Positions 14,608 to 26,679 of a DNA stretch of 64,000 nucleotides are shown here, one piece after another; within the stretch, counting starts at the first letter, position 1; the number at the start of each line of letters is the position of its first letter. This stretch comes from Cryptomeria japonica (Eukaryota; Streptophyta; Pinopsida; Cupressales; Cupressaceae), in the NCBI RefSeq assembly GCF_030272615.1, contig NC_081412.1, forward strand, positions 474,431,657 to 474,495,656, read 5' to 3'. The position numbers and the translations under genes are program-made. Below the pieces are notes generated by a model, which saw nothing but the letters and a program-made list of their open reading frames with translations, did no database searches and had not been told where the DNA came from.

Positions 14608-14629
14608 GTAGAATTAGAGTGTAATCGGA

Positions 14630-14745
14630 AGGCCTTCGCCGGCTTTTTTGGACTAGCTAAATCCCTCAGTTTCCACGCCATTTTCTGTATCATTCACCGG
14701 CCCAATATATTCCTTCGCCGTCTGTTTGGACTGGTTAAATCGGGA
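14630..14745 (-). promoter_or_regulatory. Duplicated upstream promoter element
   Basis: Two direct copies of a 30-33 bp block, CCTTCGCCG then CT, T-rich, then TTGGACT(A/G)G(C/T)TAAATC, lie at about 14633-14665 and 14710-14744, upstream of the TATA box. A third copy is in the orphan duplicate at about 12220-12250. Conservation among copies while nearby DNA diverges suggests a cis-regulatory element, or simply a local duplication. Confidence 0.4.
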
Positions 14746-14749
14746 TAAA

Positions 14750-15480
14750 CCATTCCAAAGATTATTTTCTTATTCGGAGATTTAATCGAGATATTAGTAA
14801 GTTAAAACAGAGGGCGGCACATAAAATTCTATGTATAATGTCTTATATATTTGCTACTGATAAACATTTTAATGCTATAAGAAAATCGTTGACGATCCTT
14901 TGATTGAACATCTCATCACCCGTTTCTATATGAATGGAAGGGACTCTACCATTCTATGTTCAATATAGAGGTAGTTTGTAAGGAAATATTAACATCCTTT
15001 TTATTCTTTATTTATTTTCTTGTCACTTGTTACTTGTTCTAATCTGGTACTCCTTCCATCCCTCTCATTCTTTCTAGTATGTTCTGGTCTGCAGTAGCCT
15101 AAAATTATAATCTTCTATGTATTGTACCGAATCTCTTTGTATGTTAGTAAATTTCTCTATTAAAATATGTAGTTTGTGCAATTGTTAAATCACTTACGAT
15201 AGATATTACTTAACTATTCTCTATTAGAGATAGATGTAGTAGTCTCTACCTAAAAACCAAGAAAGAATTTAGCCTTTGATGGATGTAGTATAACCAAGTT
15301 ACAACTTTTAGGGTTTTCTTCTAGTGTTTTAATAGGATTTTACTTGTTTACCTTGGCTTAAACTCTAGACCTTTTGGTTATGTCACCTTTAATCTAATTT
15401 TATATTGACTTGCTCCCATGGTCACTAGTAACTTAAGCTTCAAGTTATATCCTTTGTGTCTGTAGCATCATAAATTGTAA
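14750..15480. other. Intergenic DNA, no supported gene
   Basis: AT-rich sequence with no ORF of note and no recognisable repeat terminus. The right part grades into the interrupted LTR-like sequence that holds a TATA box at 15818. Confidence 0.45.
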
Positions 15481-15833
15481 CCTGATACAATTCACAACTC
15501 ATTGTTGTGTCCCTAGTTTAGTGTGTCCCATCCTAATTCTCCCCTAGATCCATTTTGGTCATTTTTACTTTAAATCTAATGTCACTTGACAGCATGACTA
15601 GGTGGAACCATCCCAAGACAGTTCCTTTCTGATTGCCTACTTGTTTGTCTTGTTTTGGAAGGAGGCGCCCTTGTCTAGACCAAGGCGCCTTGGTCCCCCA
15701 TAGATAGGACCTATTTCAAATAGGTCAAGGCACTTTCCCTCCCTAATAAGTTTTGGCCTTTGTGCCTCGATGTAACCATTCAAGGTCAACCTAATTAGAA
15801 AATTACCTAGAGAACCCTATATAAATACATCCT
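15481..15833 (+). mobile_element. Possible left part of an older LTR (U3 with TATA) interrupted by copia A
   Basis: This stretch has GGCGCC-rich blocks, a good TATA box (CTATATAAATACATCC, 15818-15827) and no coding, and is cut by copia A 7 bp after the TATA. The continuation is expected at 57731 to about 58110, which is a plausible untranslated R/U5-type sequence. The join is supported by the TSD ATCCT/ATCTT. The identity as an LTR is inference from the promoter-like layout; it could instead be a host gene promoter. The left boundary is not defined. Confidence 0.35.
15818..15827 (+). promoter_or_regulatory. TATA box at the copia A insertion site
   Basis: TATATAAATA in a CCTATATAAATAC context. 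Copia A inserted directly downstream at 15834, so any promoter here is separated from its original transcript by about 42 kb. Confidence 0.5.
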
Positions 15834-16980
15834 TGTTGAATATCTCACACAACTAAGAGTGGGGGTGAATCAGTTGTCTATTAAAATATTTTACTTATTC
15901 CACAGAAACAGATCCAATAAACTAATACTTAATTACTTAACCATAAACCGATATAAGCATGAGAGAGCACACACATGAAACACCAAATTTTACGTGAAAA
16001 CCCAAGAAGGGAAAAACCACGAAGAATGTTAATTCTCAAGTATAAAACACCTGTTAGGGTGACACCAATTAAGGTGATTTTTATGAAGGGTGGCTCACTG
16101 CTATAATTCTCACTGCAGGTAGGCTCACTTCCCAGCTAAAACCACCAGAAAAGGGCTCACTTCCCAAAAGAGGAAGAAAGAAAAAAGAAGTAATCCACCA
16201 CTGTAGGACTACTACCACTAAGTTGCCATGCCAAAAGAGACCTTTGGCCCAGTACCTCTAGTACCTAACAACATCAACGTACAACCACATTGCTCAACCA
16301 CAACTACACACAACCTCGCACAAATTGTTACCAATAGAAAACAAATCTTCTTTCCCAATCCATTTTCTTCTATATATTTTTCATTACAATCATCCTTTAT
16401 TTATACTAATCTTTGAAATAGAAGTCTCCCAAGTCAGTCAAAGAATTCACCGAAACACAATTTGAAATAGCTCTACACTAAACATTCTTGCAATGGAAAG
16501 GAATGAGAAGTGCACCACAGGGCCACAATGCACTTCATCAATAAAAAAAACATGTTATCCATACACCACAATCACTGGAGCAAAAATAAAACATTCTAGG
16601 TCAATCGGACCCAGAATGAACATATCCGTGACCACGACTCTAGGGCACATTACATCTTGAATTAGAATAACAAAGATAAAGACATGAAAAGAATAAATCC
16701 AAGGTATCATCATCAAAACCAAAAATGTAGAGAAATGCAAAGCACTACAAACATTGTCGAACACCATCATCACTATATACACTTTCAGAGCACAACTTCC
16801 GGATCACCAAAACATAGGAGTTGCATCCCAAGGAAACCTCCAACAACATACCAAAGCTTCATAACTACAACTAAACCATATAAAAAATGCAAAGCACAAA
16901 CCAATCATGGAAACACATAATCAGTATGTTGACATCAATGAAAACCATAGTGACACACCATCAATTTCACATTTGCAATA
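15834..16980 (-). repeat. 3' LTR of copia A
   Basis: It begins (minus strand) right after the polypurine tract at 16981-16995 and ends in ...AACA at 15834. About 16213-16980 is matched by the other LTR copy, at 31713-32006 joined to 57253-57725. The outer end contains the GATTCACCCCCACTCTTAGTTG block also seen in the LTR ends of copias B, C and D, so these families are related. Its first bases have decayed (TATTG instead of TGTTA). Confidence 0.8.
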
Positions 16981-17254
16981 ATCTCCCCCTTTGTCATTGA
17001 TGGCAACATTTATCGACAAATACAAACACAAATTCATAATTCTAAATTATTAAATCTCTCCAATCTCTCCCCCTTTGACATCAAGGACAAAGGCAAGCAA
17101 CAACTCAACACATGTAGCCATCTTCAGAACCCACACAACTCGCCCTAAGAGGAAGCCCCAATCATGACTAAAATAATACATGAAGTTCCTTGGACTAATG
17201 TACTGCTAAATGTACTTAGTTCAAACTAGGAAGGCATGCTGCCCCCAATGTTTG
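16981..17254 (-). other. 3' noncoding region and polypurine tracts of copia A
   Basis: Minus-strand GACAAAGGGGGAGAT immediately precedes the 3' LTR. A second AAAGGGGGAGAG copy lies at about 17066-17078. Repeated polypurine-like motifs between the pol stop and the LTR are also seen in copias B and D. Confidence 0.7.
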
Positions 17255-18011
17255 TCAGAGATACTTAAAAGTATCTTTGCACAAAGGCTTCATAAAGATA
17301 TCCGCAATCTGCTCTTTTGTAGGAACATACTCAAGTTTTACTTCATTGTCCAACACCTTCTTCCTTAAGAAATGATACCTAATAGAGATATGCTTGGTTT
17401 TGGAATGCAGTACCAGATTCTTAGAGATATTTATCACACTTGTGTTGTTACACATGATTGAGATTAGTCCATCAAATATCACTCCAATATCTATCAATGT
17501 ATGTTTCATCCAAAGTATCTAAGTGTAGCATGATGTGGCTACAATGTGTTCAACTTCTATGGCTGATAAAGACACTAATTCCTGCTTTTTACTTAACCAT
17601 GCAACTAAGTGAGAGAAAAGGAAAAATGCTCCACCACTGGTACTCTTTTTGTCACCAACACTTCCTGCCCAATCTGCATCAGTATAAGATTTTAGAGTAA
17701 AATTTGATCTTTTGGGTACCACAATCCAAAATCTTTTGCACCCTTTAGATATCTAAAATCCATCTTTACTACAACAACATGTGACTCTTTCGGATCTTGC
17801 TAAAATCTAGCTACAAAGAAGACAACATACATGATATTTGGTCTACCAATACTTAGGTATAACAGTCCTCCAATCATTGATCTATACTTGCTTGCATCAG
17901 TCTTAAGAGACTTGTCATCATTAGTCAACTTGCATCATGTTGTCATTGGAGTACATACCGATTTGGAATTCTCCAATCCAAACTTTTTCAACAACTCTCT
18001 AACATACTTTG
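17255..18011 (-). pseudogene. Copia A RNase H and end of RT
   Basis: Minus-strand translation gives copia RNase H: Y-T-D-A-D-W-A-G, K-S-T-S-G-G-A, W-L-S-K-K-Q, L-V-L-H-S-K-T-K-H-I and the C-terminal K-E-Q-I-A-D-I-F-M-K-P-L block (17255-17722). From 17723 to 18011 the frame is broken but still matches the region between RT and RNase H. The sequence stops at 18011, where element G is inserted, and resumes at 29839. The first RNase H aspartate is kept, but stops and frameshifts make the protein non-functional. Confidence 0.8.
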
Positions 18012-21000
18012 TGTCACGAATCGTTTTATTTAATATTGTGCAATTTAAAGACGTAATGTGATTTTGAAATTCAAAATAGATTAGATCATTCATAATCTAG
18101 TATGAGGAAATATAATATGCTTTTTACTCCTGCAAATGATATGAAATTAAATATTCTTTTGGGTTTGTCAATGCTGATAAAATTTTGAGTGCAAGTAATG
18201 CAGGATGAGGTGAAGGAGGTCGAAGGTGAGAACACGAATCAGGTAGAATTATTTTTAACTGAACGACTTCGATAGAAAAGGGAATATTTCACACACGACA
18301 TTAGGATTTATAATTTGCATCTTGAAAATGTGGATGATTTAAATGATCTTATGGAATGTTTGTTCAAACTGAAATGATGATATTAGAATGAGTAGTAGAT
18401 TGATTTAAATAATTATACATGTGTATTGATTGCATGATGTGAGTGGCGATTGAATTGAATTTTAGTTGCATGAGTAATGGTGAAATATTAAGCTTTATGG
18501 TTAAAAGAGATAAATGTGTAGATGATTCGAAAATGAATATTGACCCTAGGTTTTTATGTCCTTCTTGTTCAGATATGTAAATGTATGAAAAGAGTACTTA
18601 CGAGTTTAAATTCTTGTAAATTGAATAATAGTCTAATATATATATATGAGAAATTTATTCAATCATATACATATATCAATATCCAATTATAGTGAAAATT
18701 GATTTTGTCAAGACTTCTGTTTATACATATACGTAATCATTTGAGATCAAAAATATATACGCATTATGTGTATATGAATTCTAATTATAATTCGATCACA
18801 GACTTATAGATAAGAGTGTAATTATCAAATATGTAAATAGGTTTGAGGAATAATCTATTTTATAAAAATCCATAATATATATATACATTTATATATATTG
18901 AATATTTAATTATGTTTAAGTGATTATCTTCTTGATTTATGATCATGACCATTCGAAATAATGTCTTGTATTTATGAAATTAAACTAAGTAATGAAAATT
19001 CGATATATATATATATATATGTCAAGAAAGGGTTTATTAAAAAAAACAAAGTTTAATGTTAATATTAAAAGAAGAGTCATTTAATATTATCACTTTATTA
19101 AACATACCATATTACACATATAATATAATTTAACCCTTTATAAAACATAATAACATAGGGTGGCAAGTTGAACAAGGTGGTCGACCGTTTAAAGAAAATG
19201 AAATAGCCGCTTTGGTCGATTAGTTAATAGTCTTCATCCACCCACGACAGATGTTGTTAAAGCCTTTAAACACAGATGAAATGTAGAGGCAAGGTTGTTA
19301 AGGTGGGCGTAGCTTAAGATACCACCACTACCACTATCAAAACATAAGCAACGTGCAAAACACTCCCTCCATCCATGGTGGTCACAATCAAAACAATTAC
19401 GCAGACCAGAGCACGATGGAAACTAAAACACTCCCACGACTTGGCATGCAACATCATCTCTGTGGTGGATAAGCTGAAATCGACAGAGTCCATGCAGCAA
19501 TTAAACTCCAACTGAAATGGTTCGAGGTTTTATACAATAAGACTCGAACTTGCCACTTAACAAGGATGATATTTAATCCAACTATTGCGTGGAGAATACA
19601 GTTACAACCACATAGTGGAACAATAAATTAGACCCAGAGGATAGCAGCAAACATAGCCACAGATTTGAATAAATAGACGTATGCACACACTCATTTTGGT
19701 CATTCTTTTCTCACACGAGATTAGAAGAACGAATTTCTTGAAGGGAGAGTAAGAATAGTTTGAGATAGAGGAAGATTAGTTTGATAGAGAAGAAGAATAG
19801 TTCGATAGAGAGGAAGGATAGTTGGATGTAGAGGAAGAATAGTTGGATATTATCGTGGAGATTGAGCGATAGAGAGATAGCTAGATAGAGATAAGAATAG
19901 TTGGAGAGAAAGAGAGACTTGCGATCAAGGAGTCAAATCAATTGATGAAGAATGACAAGGTCAAAAGCTCACAATCCACTCTAAGTTTCCAAGAGGTTAG
20001 AATCTTTTGTTTATGTTTTATTTTATTCGTTAAATTTGGTATAAAATGTGTAAAAAAAAGGGAAGTTTAGATAATAGATATGTACGTCCAAATGGGTATC
20101 GATTATTAATATCGTATTTGAAATGCTTTATAAACCATTGTGGAATAAAAGAAAAGAATTTAGAGAAAAGAGGTTGTTAATATTGTACTTTGCACAAAAA
20201 TATTTAGTTTTAATTCTATTTTTAGAATGTGTTTACGTACTTTTGTTTACATATGAGATTAATCTCATACATGTTTAACACCTTCTATTGTATGTACTTT
20301 ATTTTAGACGAAAGATTGATTTTAAGATTATTCCTTGTAGAGGTTTATCATTTTTATGAAAGATTGTCTTCGAAAGATATATTAGACAAGTAATGATTAG
20401 TAAGCAACAAAAATGATATCTCTATTTTTGTTTTAAAAGAAAGATTGTATTCTCAAAAGAATTTGTGTTTGAGGGAATCAAGCTAGGGTTAAGCTTGAGT
20501 TGGAAAAATTTACCTTTCGGGACGGGTGCCGAATGTGGATGCTTTAGGGAGAATAGTTGTTTTTTCCAACTATTATTTTGTTGTGCATGGCATATACTCG
20601 GTCGAGTTATTGTTTGAATTATCCATAGAAAAAGATGGAAATTTCTTATTTATACTCTCTACCACATCCTAGTATGACAGTGAATGCTTGTTTCTTAGAA
20701 TTAACTAGGAAAAATGAAAATGCATATATTATCTAGGCATGCACTAGATTCCCTCTTGCTTTTGAATTCTTTGGTTAAACCTATTCGTGTAGGGTCGGGT
20801 ATTCTTGATTGACCAAGAATTCTAGGGAAGCGTAAGCTTCAAGGTTGGGCAGAAAAAGTGCTTGATTCTTGTTCTCGTCTGCGTTCGAAAGACAGAAGGA
20901 AGTGACTCAGACTAAAGATCAACAGATGCATCTTTTTGTATATTCTTAAGGCAATTTGGGAAGCCTAAGTAGAAAATGAGAACTTCTTTATATTGGATAT

Positions 21001-21128
21001 TGTATTATTCATGTGCATATTCGATGTTTGCTTATATTTTGTATAAAATATGCTTAGAGATTGAAATTTTAAGTTTATTTATGAATAAAGCATAGTTTAG
21101 GGTTAGATCCTAGATTGACGTCTTTACA
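18012..21128 (+). repeat. 5' LTR of gypsy element G
   Basis: 3117 bp, starting TGTCACGAATCG and ending TCTTTACA, nearly colinear with 26680-29833. It includes TA microsatellites (for example 18999-19020) and a purine-rich direct-repeat block at about 19730-19910, built on GAAGAATAGTTxGATAGAGA. Small ORFs inside are not conserved as proteins between the two LTRs. Confidence 0.92.
19730..19910 (+). repeat. Purine-rich short direct repeats in G LTR
   Basis: Imperfect copies of a unit of about 28-32 bp (AGATAGAGGAAGAATAGTT, GATAGAGAGGAAGGATAGTT and variants), four to six copies. The same block is at about 28445-28600 in the 3' LTR. It may belong to the transcribed leader; that is inference. Confidence 0.6.
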
Positions 21129-21131
21129 TTT

Positions 21132-21151
21132 TGGTATCAGAGCCTAGGTTT
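21132..21151 (+). other. Primer-binding site of element G
   Basis: TGGTATCAGAGCCTAGGTTT lies 3 bp after the 5' LTR. TGGTATCAGAGC is the usual plant complement of the 3' end of initiator methionine tRNA. The first 13 bases fit well and the remainder diverges. Confidence 0.85.
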
Positions 21152-21223
21152 ATAACACTAGGACCTATATGAGTCACTTTGCTAAGATAAATTTGGAAAT
21201 TAATAGCTTTATGTTTTACAGAA

Positions 21224-21586
21224 ATGGTTCGTACCAAGTAGACAGCCCGAAAGTTGGTAGCAGGATATGCCGATTACCTGATGGTTAAAAAGGATCCTCA
21301 ATCACCTGTTAAGCCGGTTTTGGATGATGCTCCTTTTGAAGCAAAACCAGTTCCAGAAAAGAGTATTGTAATAGGAAAGGACCCTACAGAATGTCATACT
21401 GAGATCAATATCCCTGAAAAAGAGAAAGAGCCTGAGTTGGAATATTCACCTATCAGGCCAATAGTGATCAGTTCTGAGGAATCTGAGGGCTATACCCCTC
21501 TAAGTGAGACTGAATCGGAAGGATATACCCCATTAAGTCTGAATGAGTCGAAAGAATCCACTCCCTTGACTCCTCTCAATGAGTGA
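21224..21586 (+). pseudogene. First ORF of element G with histone-H3-tail-like N-terminus
   Basis: An ORF of 120 codons between the primer-binding site and gag, with one internal TAG at 21239-21241. It starts M-V-R-T-K-stop-T-A-R-K, then L-V-A-G-Y. Histone H3 begins M-A-R-T-K-Q-T-A-R-K, so apart from V for A and the stop at the Q position the match is continuous and begins at the start codon. The remainder is acidic and Pro/Glu/Ser-rich, with tandem E-G-Y-T-P-L-S repeats near residues 85-105, and looks disordered. No zinc finger or enzymatic motif is visible. Chromodomain elements interact with chromatin, so histone mimicry is a plausible role but unproven. Chance or capture of the start of an H3 gene are alternatives. 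The stop shows this copy is inactive. Confidence 0.6.
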
Positions 21587-21611
21587 TGTAATGTGTTACA
21601 ACACTTCAATA

Positions 21612-21825
21612 AAATGTCTTCCCTTCTACTATAGAATAAGGACGTAATCCCTTCTACTATAAAATAAAGATGTATTCTCTTCTACTATAAAATAAAGATG
21701 TATTATCTCCTACTATTAAATAAAGATGTATCCTCTTCTATTATCAATAAAGATGTCTTCTATTGTATTTTGAGTTCTATTATCAATAAATATGTCTTCT
21801 ATTGTATTTTGAGTTAAAATTGCGT
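21612..21825 (+). repeat. Minisatellite between the first ORF and gag of G
   Basis: About 4.5 copies of a 28 bp unit (CTATAAAATAAAGATGTATT then CTCTTCTA), followed by two copies of a related 39 bp unit containing TCAATAAAGATGTCTTCTA. The region is noncoding, and each unit carries an AATAAA-type motif. Confidence 0.8.
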
Positions 21826-22091
21826 ATTCCTTAATGATATCTATATATATACTTGGAACCTAACTTATATAGTAAATGGGAAAGAAGTAGAATGAAATTG
21901 TTTGATATTGTTATGTTTTAAATTTATATTGTTTTTCTTAATTATTCAATAGGAGTATTAAACTCTCTAGTTGCTTATAAGGCTATAAGTTAGGGAATAT
22001 TATAAAAGTTACGAAAGACCTAACATAACAAATATGTCTCTTATCGCTAAGAATTATCAATATCTCCTTGTTGCAAAATTAATATCTAGAA

Positions 22092-25000
22092 ATGGCCTCA
22101 AGAACCACAAGGGTAGGGTCAAGTAATGGGAATGAAAGGTTCGATCAAATTCTTGATCTTCTCAATCAGCAAAGTGCAAGGATGAATGATCTCAAACAAG
22201 AGGTTCGAAGGGTCGGAGAAGTCCGACAGGAAGCACCTACGGTTGAGGAGCAACCCAACAACCAAGCCAAAATAGAGGAAGAGCTGGCAAAGGATTTAAA
22301 AAGGATAGCCCCGCCAAAGTTTGATGGAAAAACAATTGGCGATGGTGCAGAGGCATGGGTAATTGAAATGGAGAAATATTTTGGTCTCTGCAACATGTCA
22401 AATGAAACCAAGGCAGTTTGGGTTGTTATTAGTTGTCTGGTGAAGCTGCTACTTGGTGGGACAATGAAAAGTCAGAAAGGAAACTACAACCAAGAGAGAT
22501 CACATGGGATTTGTTTTTACAATCCTTCAGGAAAAGATGGCTTCCACAATTATTCTTCGACAAAAAGATGACAGAATTTCAAAACCTTACTCAAGGTAGT
22601 ATGTCAGTAACACAGTACTGGGAGAAATTTACTAATCTCCTTAAGTATGTTCCGCAATACCAGATGGATGAAAGGTTCTGCATTCGGAAGTTCATTTTGG
22701 GATTAAGAACCCATATAGGAGCGGAGGTGGACATCCATAATCCATTAACCATGGACGAGGTATTTGAAAAGGCGACTAAGCAAGAGCAGAAGTTACAGCA
22801 GTTGGGGAACCTCTGAAAGAATGAGAAAAACCGACCAAATTTTGGGAATAGAAATTTCCAAAGGAATCACAATAGCAACAATCGGCAAATAAGAAATCTT
22901 AAGAGGGGATCCAACACCCAAGAAAAAGGAAGAGCAAATCAGTATGGAAGTAAGAAAGAAAACTATAACACCAATGCTCGACAAAACATGGATAGAGGAA
23001 GGTCAAGTGGCCATCCTGGTCCTAGGGATGGGTATTATAATTGTGGAGGGAGTCATTATGCCTCCAATTGTCCACAATGTACACCAACACAGAGAGGATC
23101 ATATCAGCAAGGAGCCCCTCAACATCAGATTCACGCTGCTGTCGACAATCGTCAAGCTTATTTCCAAGCCGCACCTATCCAAATCACAGGTAAGCTTTTT
23201 GGACAAACAGTTTCTATTTTAATAGATACGGGAGCTACTGAATGTTTTATTAATCCGCAAGTAGTTTCTAGAATATCTGTTAAACCTAGTTATATTTCAA
23301 ATTCATGGATGGTTCAGTATGGAAAGCAAGCAGAAAAGAGGGTAGATACTTGTCTATTTTGCAGTGAATTAGAACTTCCTAGTTTCCAAACCCAAGTTAA
23401 CCTTTATGTTGCACCACTAGGATCATATGATGTGATCTTAGGTATTAATTGGTTGACTGAACATAAAGCCATAGTGAACTGTGAAGATAAGGTCATTAGT
23501 TGCATTAATGATTTTGGGAATTTCGTTGAAATTATAGGATCTCAAAGTCCTCTTGAATTGAGATACATTTCGGCAATGCAACTCAAGAAGGCCCAAAGAA
23601 AAGGATGTTCCATCATTGCCATCATGGTTAATGATTTGAATAATATAGAGAAAAGTCCTCCAGATTATCTTGTCCTTGTAGAGTTTCTAGATGTCTTTCT
23701 AGAAGATCTTACCAAGTTACCACCTAAGAGAGAGTTTGATTTTTCTATAGAACTCTTACCTGGAACGGAGCCGCAATCTAAGGCTCCATATAGAATGACA
23801 ACGACAGAACTATATGAGCTTAAGGCTCAATTGCAAGAATTGCTTAGGCAAGGTTTTATTAGACCAAGTGTATCCCCGTGGGGTGCAGTAGTGATCTTTG
23901 TAAAGAAGAAAGATGGTACTTTGAGGTTATGCATTGATTATAGGATGTTGAATAAAGTAACCATCAAAAACAGATATCCTCTACCAGGGATAGATGAATT
24001 ATTTGATCAAATGAAAGGTGCATCTATATTCTCCAAGATTGATCTTTGATCCAGATATCATCAATTAAGGATTAAGGATGAAGATATTCCTAAAACTGCA
24101 TTCCGAACAAGATATGGACACTATGAATTCACAGTTGTACCATTTGGTTTAACTAATGCCGTAGCAGCATTCATGAACCTCATGAATAGTATTTTCAGAG
24201 AATACTTGGATGACTTTGTTTTAATCTTCATTGATGACATATTGATCTATTCTAAGAATGAAGAAGAGCATAAGAAGCACTTGAGGATAGTTTTGCAATG
24301 ATTGAGAGATCGTAAACTTTATGGGAAATTCTCTAAGTGTGCCTTCTTTCAGGAAAAAGTGCAATACTTAGGTCATGTCATATCCACCGAAGGAATTTCA
24401 GTTGATCCTACAAAGATAGAAGCAAGAGTAGATTGGCCAACACCCCAGAATGTTTCAGAAGTTTGAAATTTTATGGGACTTGCAGGATATTATAGAAAAT
24501 ATGTGGAAGGATTTTCCAGGATAGCGGCACCAATTACCTCACTTCAGAAAAAGGAGAAAAGGTTTGAATGGACTGAGAAATGCGAGGAATCATTTCAACT
24601 CCTGAAGCAGAAATTGACAACAGCACCAGTATTAACAATACCAGATCCCAACGGACATTTTGTAGTAATTACAGATGCCTCAGGTGAAGGTGTGGGAGTA
24701 GTATTGATGCAAGAAGGAAAGGTGGTTGCATATGAATCACAAAAGATAAAGCAATATGAGATGAATTATGCTCTACATGATTTAGAACTACTAGCTATTG
24801 TGCATGCATTGCAAATGTGGAGGCATTACCTCTTAGGGAAGCCTTTTGAGCTTAAAACGGATCATTTAGGATTAAAGTATATTTTTACACAACCTAACCT
24901 AAATGCAAGACAGAGAAGGTGGCTTGAATTTCTAAGTGAGTATGACTTTGGTATTGAATATATCCAAGGGAAGGAAAATAGAGTAGTTGATGCTCTCAGC

Positions 25001-26482
25001 AGAAGAAGACACCTATCTGCAATGGTTACAACAAGGACAAATTTGAAGCAACAAGTGTTGCAAAATCTTTCCGAAGATGAACATTATATAAGAGTTAAAC
25101 AAGCCTTGGAAAGAGACTCTTCAGACCATTGCTATGATGGATATGAGATAGAACCAGAAGGTATTTTGAGATATCAAGGAAGGATGTATATACCAGAAGG
25201 AGGAGAGTTGAGGAAGTTGATCTTACATGAGATGCACAATACACCTTATTCAGGACACCCTGGGATAACAAAGATGGTAGCTAATTTGAAAACATTGTAT
25301 TTCTGGCCTAAACTCCGAAAAGAAGTGGTTGAATATGTAGCATAATGTCTGGAATGTCAAAGAGTAAAAGCTGAACATGTTCATCCAGCAGGACTTCTAT
25401 TTCAACATGTTATACCAGAATACAAGTGGCAGGTAATCAGTATGGATTTCATCCAAGGATTACCGATGAGTAAGAATAAGCATGACACTATCTTAGTAGT
25501 GGTGGACAAGTTGACTAAAGTTTCATATTTCATACCTGGTAATCTAAAAGATGGATCATTTGTTCTTGCCAAGAAATTTGTGCAAGAAATTTTTCGATTA
25601 CATGGAGTTCCAGAAACTATTATATCTGATAGACATACCAGGATGACTTCCAGATTTTGGACAACATTGAATGCAGCATTGGGAACAAGGCTAAATTTTA
25701 GCTTAGCATATCATCCTCAAACTGATAGCCAAATAGAAAGGGTTAATCAGGTAGTGGAGGATCTTTTGAGAATGTATTGCATGGATCAGCAGTACAAATG
25801 GGAGGAGTACTTGCCCTTAGTTGAATTTTCTTATAACAACTCCTTTCATGCATCATTAGGTATGGCACCTTTTGAAGCACTCTTTGGGCAAAAATGTCAC
25901 ACACCTATCAGCTGGGATAGACTAGAGGATAGGATCATTATTGGTCCAGATTTACTTAAGGAAATGGATGAATAGATGGTGTTGATTAAGAGTAGATTGA
26001 AGGAAGCAGCTGACCGATAGAAGAGTTATGCAGACCGAAATAGAACTTTTAGACAATTCGCTGCAGGAGATAAAGTCTTTTTGAGAGTCAAACCTCATAA
26101 GAGCTCTATCTCGTTTGGAAAATCATCAAAATTGGCTCCAAGATATGTGGGACCCTTTGATGTACTAGAGGTTATCAATCCAGTTGCTTATAGATTAGCT
26201 TTACCCCCTGCTCTAGCTCGAATCCATAATGTGTTTCATGTGTCTTTATTGAAACCTTACAATGTTGATGCATCTCATATTCTTGATTGGCAATCCTTAC
26301 AGGTTCAGGATCCAGGGGTGGTGCTAGTGGAGCCCATCCGAATCCTTGATCAGCATAGTGTGAAGCTATGTAGCAAAGATTTCATTCAGTATAAGGTTTA
26401 GTGGGACCAATATTCTGAGGATAGTGCTACATGGGAGGATGCTGAGACGATTGACCATCATTTTCCTCATTTGCTTTCTTAG
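22092..26482 (+). pseudogene. gag-pol of gypsy element G (Ty3, chromodomain)
   Basis: Gag starts at ATG 22092. After one frameshift near 22425 a single frame runs to TAG 26480-26482. Domains in order: Gag with the G-E-A-A-T-W-W-D block (about 22433-22800); a zinc knuckle (23029-23079) whose first Cys is Tyr; aspartic protease with D-T-G-A (23224-23235); reverse transcriptase (23750-24330) with F-I-D-D-I-L; RNase H with T-D-A-S-G (24640-25010); H2C2 zinc-binding (about 25230-25365); integrase core (25440-25980) with the D, D and E positions present; and a chromodomain-like tail, S-K-D-F-I-Q-Y-K-V to W-E-D-A-E (26350-26450). Internal stops: TGA 22814, 24047, 24299, 24464; TAA 25343; TAG 25973, 26018, 26399. 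All are C-to-T type. Confidence 0.92.
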
Positions 26483-26679
26483 GAAATAACTGCTATTTAA
26501 TTTTAGATATTTTGAAATAATTATTATTATTTTATGATGTAAACTTGGATAGCCTATGTGCTCTTGGTATTATTATTTGAATTTGAGGTAAAGATTGACA
26601 TATTGTGAGATATTATGGTTTTGTGAATATTGATGAGTGGCAAGACATCGAGACAATGTCTCTTCCAAGAGGGGAAGGA
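26483..26679 (+). other. 3' noncoding region and polypurine tract of G
   Basis: AAGAGGGGAAGGA at 26667-26679 directly precedes TGTCACG of the 3' LTR, the expected plus-strand primer. The rest is short and noncoding. Confidence 0.85.

Noticed and set aside
14404-14748. 114-codon plus-strand ORF over the peptide gene
   Set aside because: It is antisense to a better supported gene with signal peptide, cysteine pattern and TATA box.
21224-21586. A captured complete histone H3 gene
   Set aside because: Similarity ends after about ten residues; the remainder is acidic, repetitive and unlike H3.
22166-22411. Minus-strand ORF over G gag
   Set aside because: Antisense shadow of the gag reading frame with no independent motif.
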